A stretch of DNA of 64,000 bases. It comes from Paraburkholderia polaris. GTDB lineage: Bacteria > Pseudomonadota > Gammaproteobacteria > Burkholderiales > Burkholderiaceae. The notes under the pieces are model-generated. The model was given only the letters and a program-made list of their open reading frames with translations. It was not told the origin of the DNA and did not search any database. The translations under genes were made by a program, and so were the position numbers. Each line of letters opens with the position of its first letter. Within the stretch, counting starts at the first letter, position 1. This document shows, piece after piece, positions 42,077 through 50,985 of the stretch. Location: contig NZ_JABBGJ010000032.1 of NCBI RefSeq assembly GCF_012927345.1, forward strand, positions 62,001 through 126,000, written 5' to 3'.

Positions 42077-42955
42077 ATGTTTCGTAGTACGGCATCACAA
42101 GTGACAGGGGCAGGCAACCGGACGCAGCTCCCGCGTCCGCGAGCCTTGAGTCGCGCGTTATGGCGACGCTTCGACCCACTGGCACTTCTCGGGATCGTGC
42201 TCGTGGTCGTTGCCTGGCATATCGCCAGTCGCTTCGTGGCGGGGTCCATTTTGCCCTCGCCGTTGAACGTCGCGAGACGCATCGCTGCAGACTTCTGGGT
42301 CGCGCGGGAGCTGACCTATTACGGGCTGGGTAACACAGGGCTCTTCGACAGCCTGGTGTTTACCGGTGTCAATGTGCTCGTGGCCGTCTTCGCTGGCTCG
42401 CTTATCGGCATCACGATAGGCTTGCTGGCGGCACGCTCGAAATGGCTGGGCCCGCTGGTGCAGCCGGTGATGATGACCGTTGGCACCGTGCCAACGCTGG
42501 TAATCGCGCCGTTCTTCCTGATCTGGTTCGGCGTGGGGCGGGGTAGCTCGATCCTGCTGGTCCTCGTGTATTGCGCCGTGATCCTCTATGTGTTTGCCCA
42601 GCGCGCTGCCGACAACCTGGACCCGGTATTCGAGGATTACGCGCGCACGCTCGGCGCAAGCCCACGGCGCGTGATCCGCGATGTGCTGATTCCAGGCACG
42701 GTGCCGCAGATTCTCGGGGGCATCCGCATCGCGCTGGCGGGTGCATGGGGCATTGAAGCGATCGTCGAACTGCTTGGTGCGCAACAGGGAATCGGCAAGA
42801 TTGTTTCAGTACTCGCCCAGTCGATCGACATAGAAGGCATCTTTGCCGCGTTGGTGATGTTGGCGATTGTGGCGATCGCATGTGATGTATTGACCGCCTG
42901 GGTAATCGAGCGCCTGGCCCCGTGGAGCCCTGCTGCAGCCCGGCATAAGGAGTAA
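42077..42955 (+). CDS. ABC importer permease 1 (SsuC/TauC type)
   Basis: A 292-residue permease starting at ATG 42077, after TAAGGAG. Six hydrophobic helices and the EAA loop (FEDYARTLGASPRRVIRDVLIP) are present. It starts 11 bases after the binding-protein gene and is followed 4 bases later by the ATPase gene. With the second permease at 43754 it may form a heterodimeric channel, which is less common in this family than a homodimer. Confidence 0.92.
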   Translation: MFRSTASQVTGAGNRTQLPRPRALSRALWRRFDPLALLGIVLVVVAWHIASRFVAGSILPSPLNVARRIAADFWVARELTYYGLGNTGLFDSLVFTGVNVLVAVFAGSLIGITIGLLAARSKWLGPLVQPVMMTVGTVPTLVIAPFFLIWFGVGRGSSILLVLVYCAVILYVFAQRAADNLDPVFEDYARTLGASPRRVIRDVLIPGTVPQILGGIRIALAGAWGIEAIVELLGAQQGIGKIVSVLAQSIDIEGIFAALVMLAIVAIACDVLTAWVIERLAPWSPAAARHKE

Positions 42956-42959
42956 GGAA

Positions 42960-43757
42960 ATGTCTTCGCTTATCGATGGCCCGACGATCACGGCCAACAA
43001 TGTGTCGCAGCGCTTCAGGCGTGCCGATGGGCAACTTGTGAATGCGCTTGCTTCGGTCAGCTTCACCATCCCGGAGGGCCAGTTCGTATGTCTGGTGGGC
43101 CCGTCGGGCTGCGGCAAAAGTACCTTGCTGCAAGTCATGTCCGGCTTGCTGGCGGCCACCGACGGCACGTTGGAGGTAGGCAATAAACGCGTGACCCAGC
43201 CTGCACCTGAGCGCGGTGTCGTGTTCCAGAAAGACAGCGTGTTTCCGTGGCTACGTGTAATCGACAACGTGGAGTACGGGCTGAAGTGCGCTGGTGTTGC
43301 GAAGGGGAAGCGCCGCGAGATCGCCGAACATTACCTCGAACGAGTGGGCTTGAGCCACGTCAGCCGTGCATGGCCACGTGAGCTGTCGGGCGGTATGCTC
43401 AAGCGGGTGGCGATCGCGACGGTCTTCGCCAACGGCGCGAATGTGCTAATGCTCGACGAACCTTTCGGCGCACTCGACTACGTGACGCGTCGGCAGTTGC
43501 AGGAGGTGCTGCTCACGTTGTGGGGTGAGACAACCGGAAGCGGCCATCGCCGCACGGTGATTTTCGTCACCCACGACGTCGATGAGGCATTGCTGCTGGC
43601 CGACCGCATCCTGGTGTTGCGTGGCGGCCGACTGGTGGACGACCTCGCGGTTGCCGCGCCACGTCCGCGCAATACCGACAGCCTGTTGCGGGCAGATCTC
43701 GTGCATACCCGGCATACCTTGCTGAATCATCTCGGCCTCGAGCGGAGCCACGCATGA
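42960..43757 (+). CDS. ABC importer ATPase (SsuB/TauB type)
   Basis: A 265-residue ATPase with Walker A GPSGCGKST, signature ELSGGMLKRVAIAT (a slight variant, Leu in place of the usual Arg/Gln), Walker B VLMLDEPFGAL and switch His in VIFVTHDVDEA. The stop overlaps the start of the second permease (ATGA). Part of the importer 40743-44626. Confidence 0.93.
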   Translation: MSSLIDGPTITANNVSQRFRRADGQLVNALASVSFTIPEGQFVCLVGPSGCGKSTLLQVMSGLLAATDGTLEVGNKRVTQPAPERGVVFQKDSVFPWLRVIDNVEYGLKCAGVAKGKRREIAEHYLERVGLSHVSRAWPRELSGGMLKRVAIATVFANGANVLMLDEPFGALDYVTRRQLQEVLLTLWGETTGSGHRRTVIFVTHDVDEALLLADRILVLRGGRLVDDLAVAAPRPRNTDSLLRADLVHTRHTLLNHLGLERSHA

Positions 43758-44626
43758 ACCGTCAACTTTCGCGTGGCGGGCAACTGGCTGTCTCCGTACT
43801 TGTCCTGCTTGCCATGGCGGGCGGCTGGCAGGTGCTGTCACTCATCTATACAGCCGAGGCTGCACCGGGTGAGCCGTTGGTGCCTGGCTGGCAGGTGCTA
43901 TTCACGCACACGTTCCAGTCGCTGTCCGATTACTGGCCCGGCGGGCTGGGTGTGCCGTCGGTGGCCGAAGGTGCACCGCGCAGCTACACAGCCGCTGCGC
44001 TCGCGGTACTGCTGCATTCCTGGGACACCATGCTGCGCCTCTATACCGGGTTCGCGTGCGGTGCGTTGGGCGGTGCGGCCCTTGGACTCGCGGTGTCGTG
44101 GTCGAACTGGTCGCGCCGGCTGGTCAACTTGCCCTTGCAGTTCTTGCGGACCTTGCCTCTTCTCGCAATGGTGCCGCTGTTCGAATTGTGGTTCGGTACT
44201 TACTTCGCCGGCAAAGTTCTCTTCGTCGCCTATGGAGTCGGCGTGATCTTCTTTGCGGGGGTCGTCAACGCTGTGGGCAATGTGCCGCAGTTGTATATCG
44301 ACTATGCACGCACGCTCGGCGCCTCTCGCTTGCGCCTGTACGGCACGGTGATCATTCCCGCGATCCTGCCCGAACTGCGTTCTTCTATCCTGCTCAGCCT
44401 GGGCACCGCCTGGGCGGCCGTGCTTGGAGCCGAGTATCTCGGCGCCCAGTCCGGCATCGGTTACGTAATCGAGTATGCGAGCCAGTTCGGCTATGTGGAT
44501 CGCATGTTCCTGATCGCGCTCGTGATCGTTGTCTACGCATCGATCAGTTACGCGCTGTTCAACTGGCTGGCGTCGAGGTTGCTGGTGTGGACCCCGGGAG
44601 CCCAGCCACGCCGGCGCGTCGCTTAA
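43754..44626 (+). CDS. ABC importer permease 2 (SsuC/TauC type)
   Basis: A 290-residue permease with six helices and an EAA loop (YIDYARTLGASRLRLYGTVIIP). A larger periplasmic loop follows helix 1 (residues about 30-80), not present in permease 1. Its ATG overlaps the ATPase stop, showing tight coupling. The pair of unlike permeases suggests a heterodimeric channel. Confidence 0.92.
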   Translation: MNRQLSRGGQLAVSVLVLLAMAGGWQVLSLIYTAEAAPGEPLVPGWQVLFTHTFQSLSDYWPGGLGVPSVAEGAPRSYTAAALAVLLHSWDTMLRLYTGFACGALGGAALGLAVSWSNWSRRLVNLPLQFLRTLPLLAMVPLFELWFGTYFAGKVLFVAYGVGVIFFAGVVNAVGNVPQLYIDYARTLGASRLRLYGTVIIPAILPELRSSILLSLGTAWAAVLGAEYLGAQSGIGYVIEYASQFGYVDRMFLIALVIVVYASISYALFNWLASRLLVWTPGAQPRRRVA

Positions 44627-44665
44627 CGCCGTCGTTTTCAACCCCCAGCTACTTCAAGGTACGAC

Positions 44666-45016
44666 ATGATTGAACGCATCGATTCCGGCAAACGCCTGAG
44701 CAAGGTCGTGATCGCCAACGGATTTGCATTCCTCTCGGGCTTTACTGCCAATGTAGTGACCCCGGGCGACGTCCGGGCGCAGGCCGCCGACGTGCTGGCG
44801 CAAATCGACGACTTGCTGGCCAAAGCCGGTACGTCAAAATCAAAAGTGGTTCGCATCAACATCTGGCTCGACGACATGCGCGACTTCGACGCCATGAACG
44901 AGGTCTATGAGAGTTGGATCGATCCGCAATGTCCGCCGGCGCGGGCGACCGTGGAATCACGGCTGGCGATAGAAGGGACGCTCGTGGAGATCATGGCCAC
45001 AGCGGTTGTCGACTAA
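44666..45016 (+). CDS. RidA family protein
   Basis: A 116-residue RidA/YjgF/UK114 protein, a trimer-forming fold. Arg93 in PPARATVES is the residue that holds the substrate carboxylate in enamine/imine deaminases of the family. RidA relatives also act in pyrimidine breakdown (RutC). Its place between an importer and a dihydropyrimidinase suggests that it clears a reactive imine or carbamoyl intermediate of the pathway. A terminator follows. Confidence 0.92.
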   Translation: MIERIDSGKRLSKVVIANGFAFLSGFTANVVTPGDVRAQAADVLAQIDDLLAKAGTSKSKVVRINIWLDDMRDFDAMNEVYESWIDPQCPPARATVESRLAIEGTLVEIMATAVVD

Positions 45017-45076
45017 CGTTTGCGGTGATCGCAGCCGGGTGTTGCGGCAAGCCTGCGGATGCAACACAGGAGTCAA

Positions 45077-45100
45077 AGGGGCCACGTGGCCCCTTTTTGC
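45077..45100 (+). terminator. Intrinsic terminator after ridA
   Basis: AAAGGGGCC pairs with GGCCCCTTT around ACGT and runs into TTTTT. It ends the importer-ridA transcript, so the following dihydropyrimidinase needs its own promoter or read-through. Confidence 0.88.
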
Positions 45101-45382
45101 ATTTCTGTCGCCACCGTCCGTCTTTCGAACCGGCCGCGCGGGGTGCTTGAGATTCCACCTGTTGGAAGCGCTAATGCACGGTTTACAAACGTTTTTTTAT
45201 GTCCATTCCGACGCCCGGAATTTCCTTCGCGTTGCACATATGAGCGGCTATTTTCGCTCTCTGGCACATGCCGGAGAGCGGTCGGCGCTGAACGCCCTGC
45301 CGTTGCCGGTTCGAGAGAGTTCCGCCCGACGAATTTGCCATTGGCAGGCTCGGGGCGGCAGTAACCACTACTGGAGAGCGTC
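45101..45382 (+). other. Intergenic region before the dihydropyrimidinase, possibly a dispersed repeat
   Basis: About 280 bases lie between the ridA terminator and the next start. I see no confident promoter. Read in one plus-strand frame it gives phrases such as CTYERLFSLSGTCRRAVG and REFRPTNLPLAGSGRQ, which I recall from many short hypothetical proteins of Burkholderia genomes. That would mark a dispersed intergenic element rather than a gene, but the match is from memory. Confidence 0.3.
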
Positions 45383-46834
45383 ATGCAAGCAACAGTCATC
45401 CGTGGCGGCACGGTTATCAATCATGATCGCGCGTTCAAGTCCGACGTGCTGTGCGTCGATGGGATCATCGCCGCCGTCGGGCCCGACCTCGATGCGCCCG
45501 CCGGCGCCGAGATCGTCGACGCAGGCGGGCAGTACGTGATGCCGGGCGGCATCGACCCGCACACCCACATGCAGATGCCGTTCATGGGGTTCGTCACCAT
45601 GGACGACTTCTACACAGGCACAGCAGCGGGCCTGGCGGGAGGCACCACCACTATCATCGATTTCGTCATACCCAGTCAGCAGCAACCCCTGATGGAGGCT
45701 TACCGCACCTGGCGCGATTGGGCTACCAAGGCCGCGTGCGATTACACATTTCACGTGGCGGTGACCTGGTGGGATCAGAGCGTGCATGACGATATGGGTA
45801 CGCTCGTACGCGACGAGGGCGTCAACAGTTTCAAGCATTTCATGGCCTACAAGGACAGCATCATGGCTGACGATGGTGTCCTTGCTAATAGCTTCCAGCG
45901 CTGCCTTGAACTCGGTGCAATGCCTACCGTGCACGCGGAATTCGGCGAGATGGTGTTCGTGCTGCAGCAAAAGCTGCTGGCAAGCGGCATCACCGGCCCC
46001 GAGGGTCATCCTCTATCGCGGCCGCCCGTGCTTGAAGGAGAAGCCGCTGAGCGCGCCATTGCCATCGCGAAAGTGTTCGATGTGCCGGTGTATATCGTGC
46101 ACGTCTCGAGCAGCGACGGTGTGGATGCGATCGCGCGGGCCCGAGCTCGCGGGCAGAAAGTGTTTGGCGAAGCGCTGGCGGGTCATTTGTGCGTGGACGA
46201 TGCGGCCTATCGCAATCCCGACTTCACATTTGCCGCGGGTCACGTGATGAGCCCTCCGTTTCGTGCACCGGAGCACCAGACGGCGCTTTGGAAAGCACTG
46301 CAAAGCGGGACATTGCAAACCACTGCCACCGACCATTGCTCCTTTTGCACAGCGCAAAAGGCTGCTGGTCTTGGCGATTTTACGAAAATACCAAACGGCT
46401 GCGGCGGTGTCGAAGAGCGCATGCTGGCGGTGTGGGACGAGGGTGTGAACCAACGCGGCCTGAGCCCGAGCGAGTTCGTCAAGATCACTTCGACCAATGC
46501 CGCACAGATGTTCAATCTCTACCCGCGCAAGGGACTGATTGCCGTGGGCGCCGACGCGGACCTGGTGGTATGGGATCCGAAGGGCACTAAAACGCTCTCG
46601 GCGAAAACGCAGTTTGGCAAGAGCGACTTCAATGTATTCGAGGGGCGGACGGTAACGGGCATTCCGACCCACACGATATCCCGCGGCGAACTTGTCTTCA
46701 AGCAGGGCGAGTTACGAGCCAGGGCCGGGGCAGGGCGTTACCTGAAGCGGCCGGCGTTCACCGCGGGCTTTGACGTCCTTGGTCGCTTCTCCCGAGCCGC
46801 AGGCGCTGCAACCAGTTCAGGCAATGATAAATGA
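45383..46834 (+). CDS. Dihydropyrimidinase / D-hydantoinase
   Basis: A 483-residue cyclic amidohydrolase. The two-metal site is complete: His60 and His62 in DPHTHMQM, the carbamylated Lys151 in NSFKHFMAYK, His184 in VHAEFG, His240 in VHVSSS and Asp317 in TATDHC. The enzyme opens dihydropyrimidines or 5-substituted hydantoins to N-carbamoyl acids. No carbamoylase (beta-ureidopropionase) gene is seen beside it; the next gene is an FAH-family hydrolase. The start at 45383 follows GGAGAG. Natural substrate is inferred only from the family. Confidence 0.94.
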   Translation: MQATVIRGGTVINHDRAFKSDVLCVDGIIAAVGPDLDAPAGAEIVDAGGQYVMPGGIDPHTHMQMPFMGFVTMDDFYTGTAAGLAGGTTTIIDFVIPSQQQPLMEAYRTWRDWATKAACDYTFHVAVTWWDQSVHDDMGTLVRDEGVNSFKHFMAYKDSIMADDGVLANSFQRCLELGAMPTVHAEFGEMVFVLQQKLLASGITGPEGHPLSRPPVLEGEAAERAIAIAKVFDVPVYIVHVSSSDGVDAIARARARGQKVFGEALAGHLCVDDAAYRNPDFTFAAGHVMSPPFRAPEHQTALWKALQSGTLQTTATDHCSFCTAQKAAGLGDFTKIPNGCGGVEERMLAVWDEGVNQRGLSPSEFVKITSTNAAQMFNLYPRKGLIAVGADADLVVWDPKGTKTLSAKTQFGKSDFNVFEGRTVTGIPTHTISRGELVFKQGELRARAGAGRYLKRPAFTAGFDVLGRFSRAAGAATSSGNDK

Positions 46835-46886
46835 CCGGCTGCGTGATGGTCAGCTTCGATAATCTCCGACTCTTCCCGGGATCTGT

Positions 46887-47873
46887 ATGAAACTCGCTTC
46901 GCTAAAGGCCGGCGGCCGAGACGGCACGCTGCTCGTGGTGTCGCGCGATCTGCAACGCGCGGTGGTAGCCGGGGCGGCCGCGCCGACGCTGCAGTCCGCT
47001 CTGGATCGATGGAGTGACGTCGCCCCCGTCCTTGATTTGCTGTACCGCCAGCTTAACGAGGGGCAGTTGGACAATGCCGCTGCCTTCGACGCACACGCTT
47101 GCGCTGCGCCGCTGCCCCGCGCCTATCAATGGTTGGATGGCTCGGGTTTTCCGAATCACATGCGGGTTATCAACGGTGCTGGCAACGCGTCGGCGCCAGT
47201 CGCACCGCCGGCATTTCCGTTGATGTATCAAGGTGCATCAGATGACTTCATTGGCGCGCATGACCCGGTACACCTGCCTGCCGAAAGCGACGAAATCGAC
47301 TTCGAGGGCGAGGCCGCCGTGGTGCTCGACGATGTGCCAATGGGGATTCCCGCGCAGGACGCGCTCAAGCATATCAAGCTGGTGATGCTGCTCAACGACA
47401 TCAGCTTGCGTGCGTATGCGCCTCGCGAAAGTGCGGGCGGGTTCGGTTTCATCAATGCGAAGGGCGTGACCAGTTTCGCGCCGGTTGCGGTCACGCCGGA
47501 CGAACTCGGTAACGCGTGGCGCGACGGGCGCATCGAATTGCCCATGCGGGTATGGCGCAACGGCGAGTGGTTCGGCCATCCGGGTGGCGAAGCCATGCAC
47601 TTCACTTTTCCGATGCTGATCGAGCACGCGGCGCGCCGGCGCAATCTGAGAGCGGGCACGATCGTTGGCTCCGGCACGTTTTCGAACTCGCAGCGGGATG
47701 CGGGTTCGGCCACGATCATCGAGAGGCGCGCGCTCGAAACCGCAGATGCCGGGACACCGCATACTCGTTACTTGCAGTTTGGCGAGACGATTCGTATTGA
47801 GATGCTGGACAGTGGAGGGCATTCGATCTTCGGCCCCATCGAACAAAAGGTCTTGAAGAGTGAAGGCCTTTGA
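46887..47873 (+). CDS. Fumarylacetoacetate hydrolase (FAH) family protein
   Basis: A 328-residue FAH-family enzyme. Metal ligands are in the usual order: acidic residues in EIDFEGEAAVVLDD and the later GSGTFSNSQRD loop that shapes the active site. The family splits C-C bonds of acylpyruvates or hydrates and decarboxylates dienoates. An N-terminal domain of about 100 residues precedes the catalytic domain, as in FAH proper. It follows the dihydropyrimidinase by 52 bases and is closed by a strong terminator, so both are likely one transcript. Confidence 0.92.
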   Translation: MKLASLKAGGRDGTLLVVSRDLQRAVVAGAAAPTLQSALDRWSDVAPVLDLLYRQLNEGQLDNAAAFDAHACAAPLPRAYQWLDGSGFPNHMRVINGAGNASAPVAPPAFPLMYQGASDDFIGAHDPVHLPAESDEIDFEGEAAVVLDDVPMGIPAQDALKHIKLVMLLNDISLRAYAPRESAGGFGFINAKGVTSFAPVAVTPDELGNAWRDGRIELPMRVWRNGEWFGHPGGEAMHFTFPMLIEHAARRRNLRAGTIVGSGTFSNSQRDAGSATIIERRALETADAGTPHTRYLQFGETIRIEMLDSGGHSIFGPIEQKVLKSEGL

Positions 47874-47904
47874 TTGAAAGAGCACAGCGAGTGAAGATGA
47901 ACGA

Positions 47905-47929
47905 GCCGGGGTTATCCCCGGCTTTTTTT
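47905..47929 (+). terminator. Intrinsic terminator after the FAH gene
   Basis: GCCGGGG pairs with CCCCGGC around TTAT and is followed by seven T. It ends the hydrolase transcript and separates it from the porin gene. Confidence 0.93.
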
Positions 47930-48122
47930 ATTTTGTTCTACTAGTGAATCGAACGATCGGTAAGAACGCGAAGGATACCAGGTGGAACACCCGAAAAGCC
48001 TGTCACCAATACCTGAAATTTCGCTGGATTTTTCTCTTATGATTCTGTTTTTAAACGCCTTATCGATGCTGTTCCACGGCGCAGAATTGCTCTATTGGAG
48101 TAGTTTTAGCGAGATAACTTAG

Positions 48123-48140
48123 GACGACTTCAAAGTCGTC
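48123..48140. promoter_or_regulatory. Perfect inverted repeat in the porin upstream region
   Basis: Arms GACGACTT and AAGTCGTC are separated by CA. The site ends 26 bases before the porin ATG, just before its ribosome-binding site. The spacing is too tight for a good RNA hairpin, so a protein operator is more likely; the convergent IclR regulator is one candidate. Confidence 0.55.
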
Positions 48141-48166
48141 AAAACTTCTCTCCTGGAGCCTTAATC

Positions 48167-49285
48167 ATGAAGCATCTGTTGTCGAAAGCGTCGTTTCACA
48201 TGATCGCATTGCTGGGATTGAGCACCGGCATTGCGCACGCGCAAAGCAGTGTGACCTTATACGGGGCGGCGGACGATGGACTGTCCTACGCCAACAATCA
48301 GGGCGGAAAAAGCAGTCTTCAGGCCGTCAGCGGTATGCCTACCGGCAGCCGCTGGGGACTTACCGGTGTGGAAGATCTCGGCGGAGGTCTGAAGACGATC
48401 TTTACGCTGGAAAATGGCTTCGACCTGAACACGGGCGAGCTGGGTCAAGGCGGGAGAGAGTTTGGACGGCAAGCATTCATGGGTCTGGCCGGTAAATTCG
48501 GCACCCTGACTCTCGGCCGCCAGTATGACCTGGTAGTCGACTATGTGCAGCCGTTGGCCGCCAACGGGATTTGGGGCGGCGCATATTTTTCGCACGCGGA
48601 GGACGTCGACAACATTAACAATAGCTTCGTGGTCGACCGTAGCATCAAGTTCGCGAGCACCGACTACGGCGGCTTCCGCTTCTCTGGCATGTACAGCCTG
48701 GGCGGGGTACCGGGACAGTATGGCGAGAACCAGGTCTGGAGCATGGCTGCGGGCTATGACGGCGGTCCGCTGCATATTGGGGGCGCCTATCTCGACATTC
48801 GCAATCCTGAGACCGCGGTGCAGGGCAACCAGAACACACCCACCTTTACCAACGTGATCTACGGTAACTACGTTGCTGCGGCGACGAGCCAAAAGATTGC
48901 GGCACTTGGCGCTGCTTACACGATCGGCAAGCTCAAGATACTTGGCAATGTGTCGGGTGTGGTGTTCAAGGACGGCAACGACGGCCAGGACGTCAGCTTC
49001 GGTACGGCCGAAGCCGGCGCTGGCTGGCAGATCACGCCCGCGACGCTAGTCGCTGCCGACTATGGCTATGTGACGGGCAAGGTGGACGCCACGGGTCAGC
49101 ATCCGCGCTACCATCAGTTCAATCTGTTTTCGAGCTATGCTCTGTCGCCGCGGACCACGGTGTATGCGCTGGCGGTGTATCAACTTGCGGTCGGCGACGC
49201 CCAGCAGGCGCAGATCACAGGCTTTAACGCCTCCAGCACGAATCGGCAGGTCGCACTGCGTGCTGGTCTACAGCACGTGTTTTAA
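48167..49285 (+). CDS. Outer-membrane porin (Burkholderia general porin family)
   Basis: A 372-residue porin. The signal peptide ends at AHA (cleavage after residue 25), and the mature protein begins QSSVTLYGAADDGLSYANN, the standard start of Burkholderia OmpC-like porins. GSRWGLTGVEDLGGGLKTIF and FGRQAFMGLAGKFGTLTLGRQYD contain the usual strands and eyelet loop, and the C-terminal Phe (QHVF) is the barrel assembly signal. A sixteen-strand trimer passing small solutes is expected. Its place after the importer and hydrolases suggests that it admits their substrate across the outer membrane. Confidence 0.95.
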   Translation: MKHLLSKASFHMIALLGLSTGIAHAQSSVTLYGAADDGLSYANNQGGKSSLQAVSGMPTGSRWGLTGVEDLGGGLKTIFTLENGFDLNTGELGQGGREFGRQAFMGLAGKFGTLTLGRQYDLVVDYVQPLAANGIWGGAYFSHAEDVDNINNSFVVDRSIKFASTDYGGFRFSGMYSLGGVPGQYGENQVWSMAAGYDGGPLHIGGAYLDIRNPETAVQGNQNTPTFTNVIYGNYVAAATSQKIAALGAAYTIGKLKILGNVSGVVFKDGNDGQDVSFGTAEAGAGWQITPATLVAADYGYVTGKVDATGQHPRYHQFNLFSSYALSPRTTVYALAVYQLAVGDAQQAQITGFNASSTNRQVALRAGLQHVF

Positions 49286-50154
49286 CGCGCAATAGCGGGC
49301 AGCCCCGACGAAGACCACACGTCGTCGGCTGGCTGCCTGCCACCGAAGGCGGCCGTGATTTCTCGCGCCGCAAGTATCGTACTGTGGCCGAGTTCTTCCA
49401 TGCGCTGCATCGTCACACGCAGCGTCGAACCCACTACGCTAAGGGCAGCTACCGGTATCGACAATTCATCAAAAATGGGCGCAGCTACGCAGCGCACGCC
49501 CAAAGAGGTCTCTTCATTATCTACGGCATAACCCATACGGCGTACTTCTTGCAATTCGCTATGCAGTGCTGTCGGGCGGGCAATAGATTGGCGGGTGAGC
49601 CGTTGTAGACCACCGCGCTGGACGAACGATGCAATTTCCGTGTCTGACATCGCAGCGAGAACGGCTTTGCCCATCGCCGTGCATGCTAACGGAGTCCGAT
49701 TTCCGGGTCTGGACGACGCGTGCATCATCTCGCGACTTTGCATTTGCAACAGTAACAGCATGTCGTGTTCATCAACACAACCCAGCTGGACGGTTTCACC
49801 GCTGACGTCGCGCAGGCGGCGCATCGCTGGAGTAGCCAGTTCGGTCAATTGGCGGCGCCCTCCGAACACAGCTCCGACCGAGAAACACTGCGCACCGATA
49901 TACCATAACGCCCTGTCGCGTTGAAAGCAGACAAAGCGCTTCTGCTCCAGCGTGGTCAACAATCGGTGTACGGTCGATGCCGGCAGGCCGGTTCGTTCCG
50001 ACAGATCAATTAATCTGTAACCCTGATCATCTTCGGCGAGGATTTCAAGCAGCGAAAGGGCACGTAGCAAAACCTGGACGGAGCTTTTATCCTCACGAAC
50101 GATGCTATGTACATTGACCTCACTCTTACGTCGAGTCTGTGATCCGCGTTGCAT
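49282..50154 (-). CDS. IclR family transcriptional regulator
   Basis: A 290-residue regulator from ATG 50154, which has AGGAGG ten bases upstream; the longer frame to 50250 is not needed. The N-terminal winged helix (LIDLSERTGLPASTVHRLLTTLEQKRFV) and C-terminal effector domain (ACTAMGKAVLAAM, SLGVRCVAAPIFD) are typical. It is tail to tail with the porin, overlapping four bases. IclR proteins usually govern nearby catabolic genes, here most likely the porin or the importer-hydantoinase cluster. TCCGCGGA (50172-50179) just before its start could be its own operator. Confidence 0.92.
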   Translation of the reverse strand: MQRGSQTRRKSEVNVHSIVREDKSSVQVLLRALSLLEILAEDDQGYRLIDLSERTGLPASTVHRLLTTLEQKRFVCFQRDRALWYIGAQCFSVGAVFGGRRQLTELATPAMRRLRDVSGETVQLGCVDEHDMLLLLQMQSREMMHASSRPGNRTPLACTAMGKAVLAAMSDTEIASFVQRGGLQRLTRQSIARPTALHSELQEVRRMGYAVDNEETSLGVRCVAAPIFDELSIPVAALSVVGSTLRVTMQRMEELGHSTILAAREITAAFGGRQPADDVWSSSGLPAIAR

Positions 50155-50522
50155 TTTTTTAAGACCTCCTGTCCGCGGAAGGGAGCGTGTACTCTCATCG
50201 CGATGATGTGCATACTTCGGGAGATCTTGGAGCTGCAAGTTATATGCCAATGTTTACTTTGGTGGAGACAGCCGGGCGATCGCCGTTCGTGGCCGATCGC
50301 TCTTGATACGGTGTGGCAAGGATGCACGGTTTCGGCGCACCTCACCATTTGCAAGCGAGGAGTGCACCGTAACAAGTCGTATATGCTGCGTGCGGGCGAG
50401 CGGCGTATTGGGGTCAACATCTACACAACCCGGAGCTGACAGTCCGACTGGTTCTTGTGATGCGGAGCGTAGCGGAAGTGTGGAATCGACCACGGCGAAC
50501 CTCGTGGTGAGTGGGTCGCGGC
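50155..50522. other. Gene-free region upstream of IclR
   Basis: About 370 bases with short frames on both strands but no recognisable product. The start-proximal part must hold the IclR promoter. Composition is like the neighbouring degraded zone. Confidence 0.4.
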
Positions 50523-50685
50523 TCAGGCCTTCTTTGCGACTTTCGTAAAGTATTTGAAATGGTCGGGAAATGTCTTGCCGACGTAGCCTGGTTCATTGAT
50601 GCGCGCTGGCACGCCACCCAGGCTCACTAGCGAAAAACACATCGCGATACAGTGATCATCATAAGTGTCGATGGCCGTCGGAACG
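50523..50685 (-). pseudogene. aroA: EPSP synthase (AroA) C-terminal remnant
   Basis: On the minus strand the last about 53 codons read TYDDHCIAMCFSLVSLGGVP, then RINEPGYVGKTFPDHFKYF and end at a TCA complement at 50523. This is the C-terminal signature of 3-phosphoshikimate 1-carboxyvinyltransferase (normally YxDHRMAMCFSLAALGG...CVGKTFPDYF). The catalytic Arg of DHR is Cys here. Nothing upstream continues the gene, so it is a dead fragment. Confidence 0.88.
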
Positions 50686-50722
50686 ACGTGACATACGAAA
50701 TGTCCACGTGTTCACGACGGCT

Positions 50723-50985
50723 TTAAAGCGGCGAAACCGAGGGCACCATCGCATCGACCTCTACGGGTCGACGCTCATCACGAATGTCATAGGCTCGTAC
50801 GCCGGCGCTCTGGTAGGTCGCGAAGATAAGATCACCGGAGCTGACAAAAGATACTGGCCGATTCTCATGAATGTTGTGAGGCCCGAAATGGCCGCCGACT
50901 TTCACGTAGTCCGTCTCGGTCGGAACCGGGAACGTGGCCATGCTGACCGGATTGTTTTTTTGCGCGATCCTGGGCAGCCGCCCCG
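50723..50985 (-). pseudogene. Fragment resembling an LVIVD-repeat protein
   Basis: A minus-strand frame reads LPRIAQKNNPVSMATFPVP, GGHFGPHNIHENRPVSFVSS and IFATYQSAGVRAYDIRD before a stop at 50723. These phrases resemble the C-terminal part of large beta-propeller-like proteins with LVIVD repeats found in Burkholderia. The rest of the gene is absent, and upstream sequence runs into the aldo/keto reductase gene. Family assignment is from memory. Confidence 0.6.

Noticed and set aside
45077..45100. Terminator after ridA considered as a third ANTAR leader
   Set aside because: No hairpin with an AxxGxx hexaloop precedes it, and it follows directly on the ridA stop, so it is an ordinary operon end.
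45343..45365. Sigma-54-like GG-N10-GC before the dihydropyrimidinase
   Set aside because: The -12 part reads GGGGCG, not TTGC; the spacing match is likely chance in GC-rich DNA.
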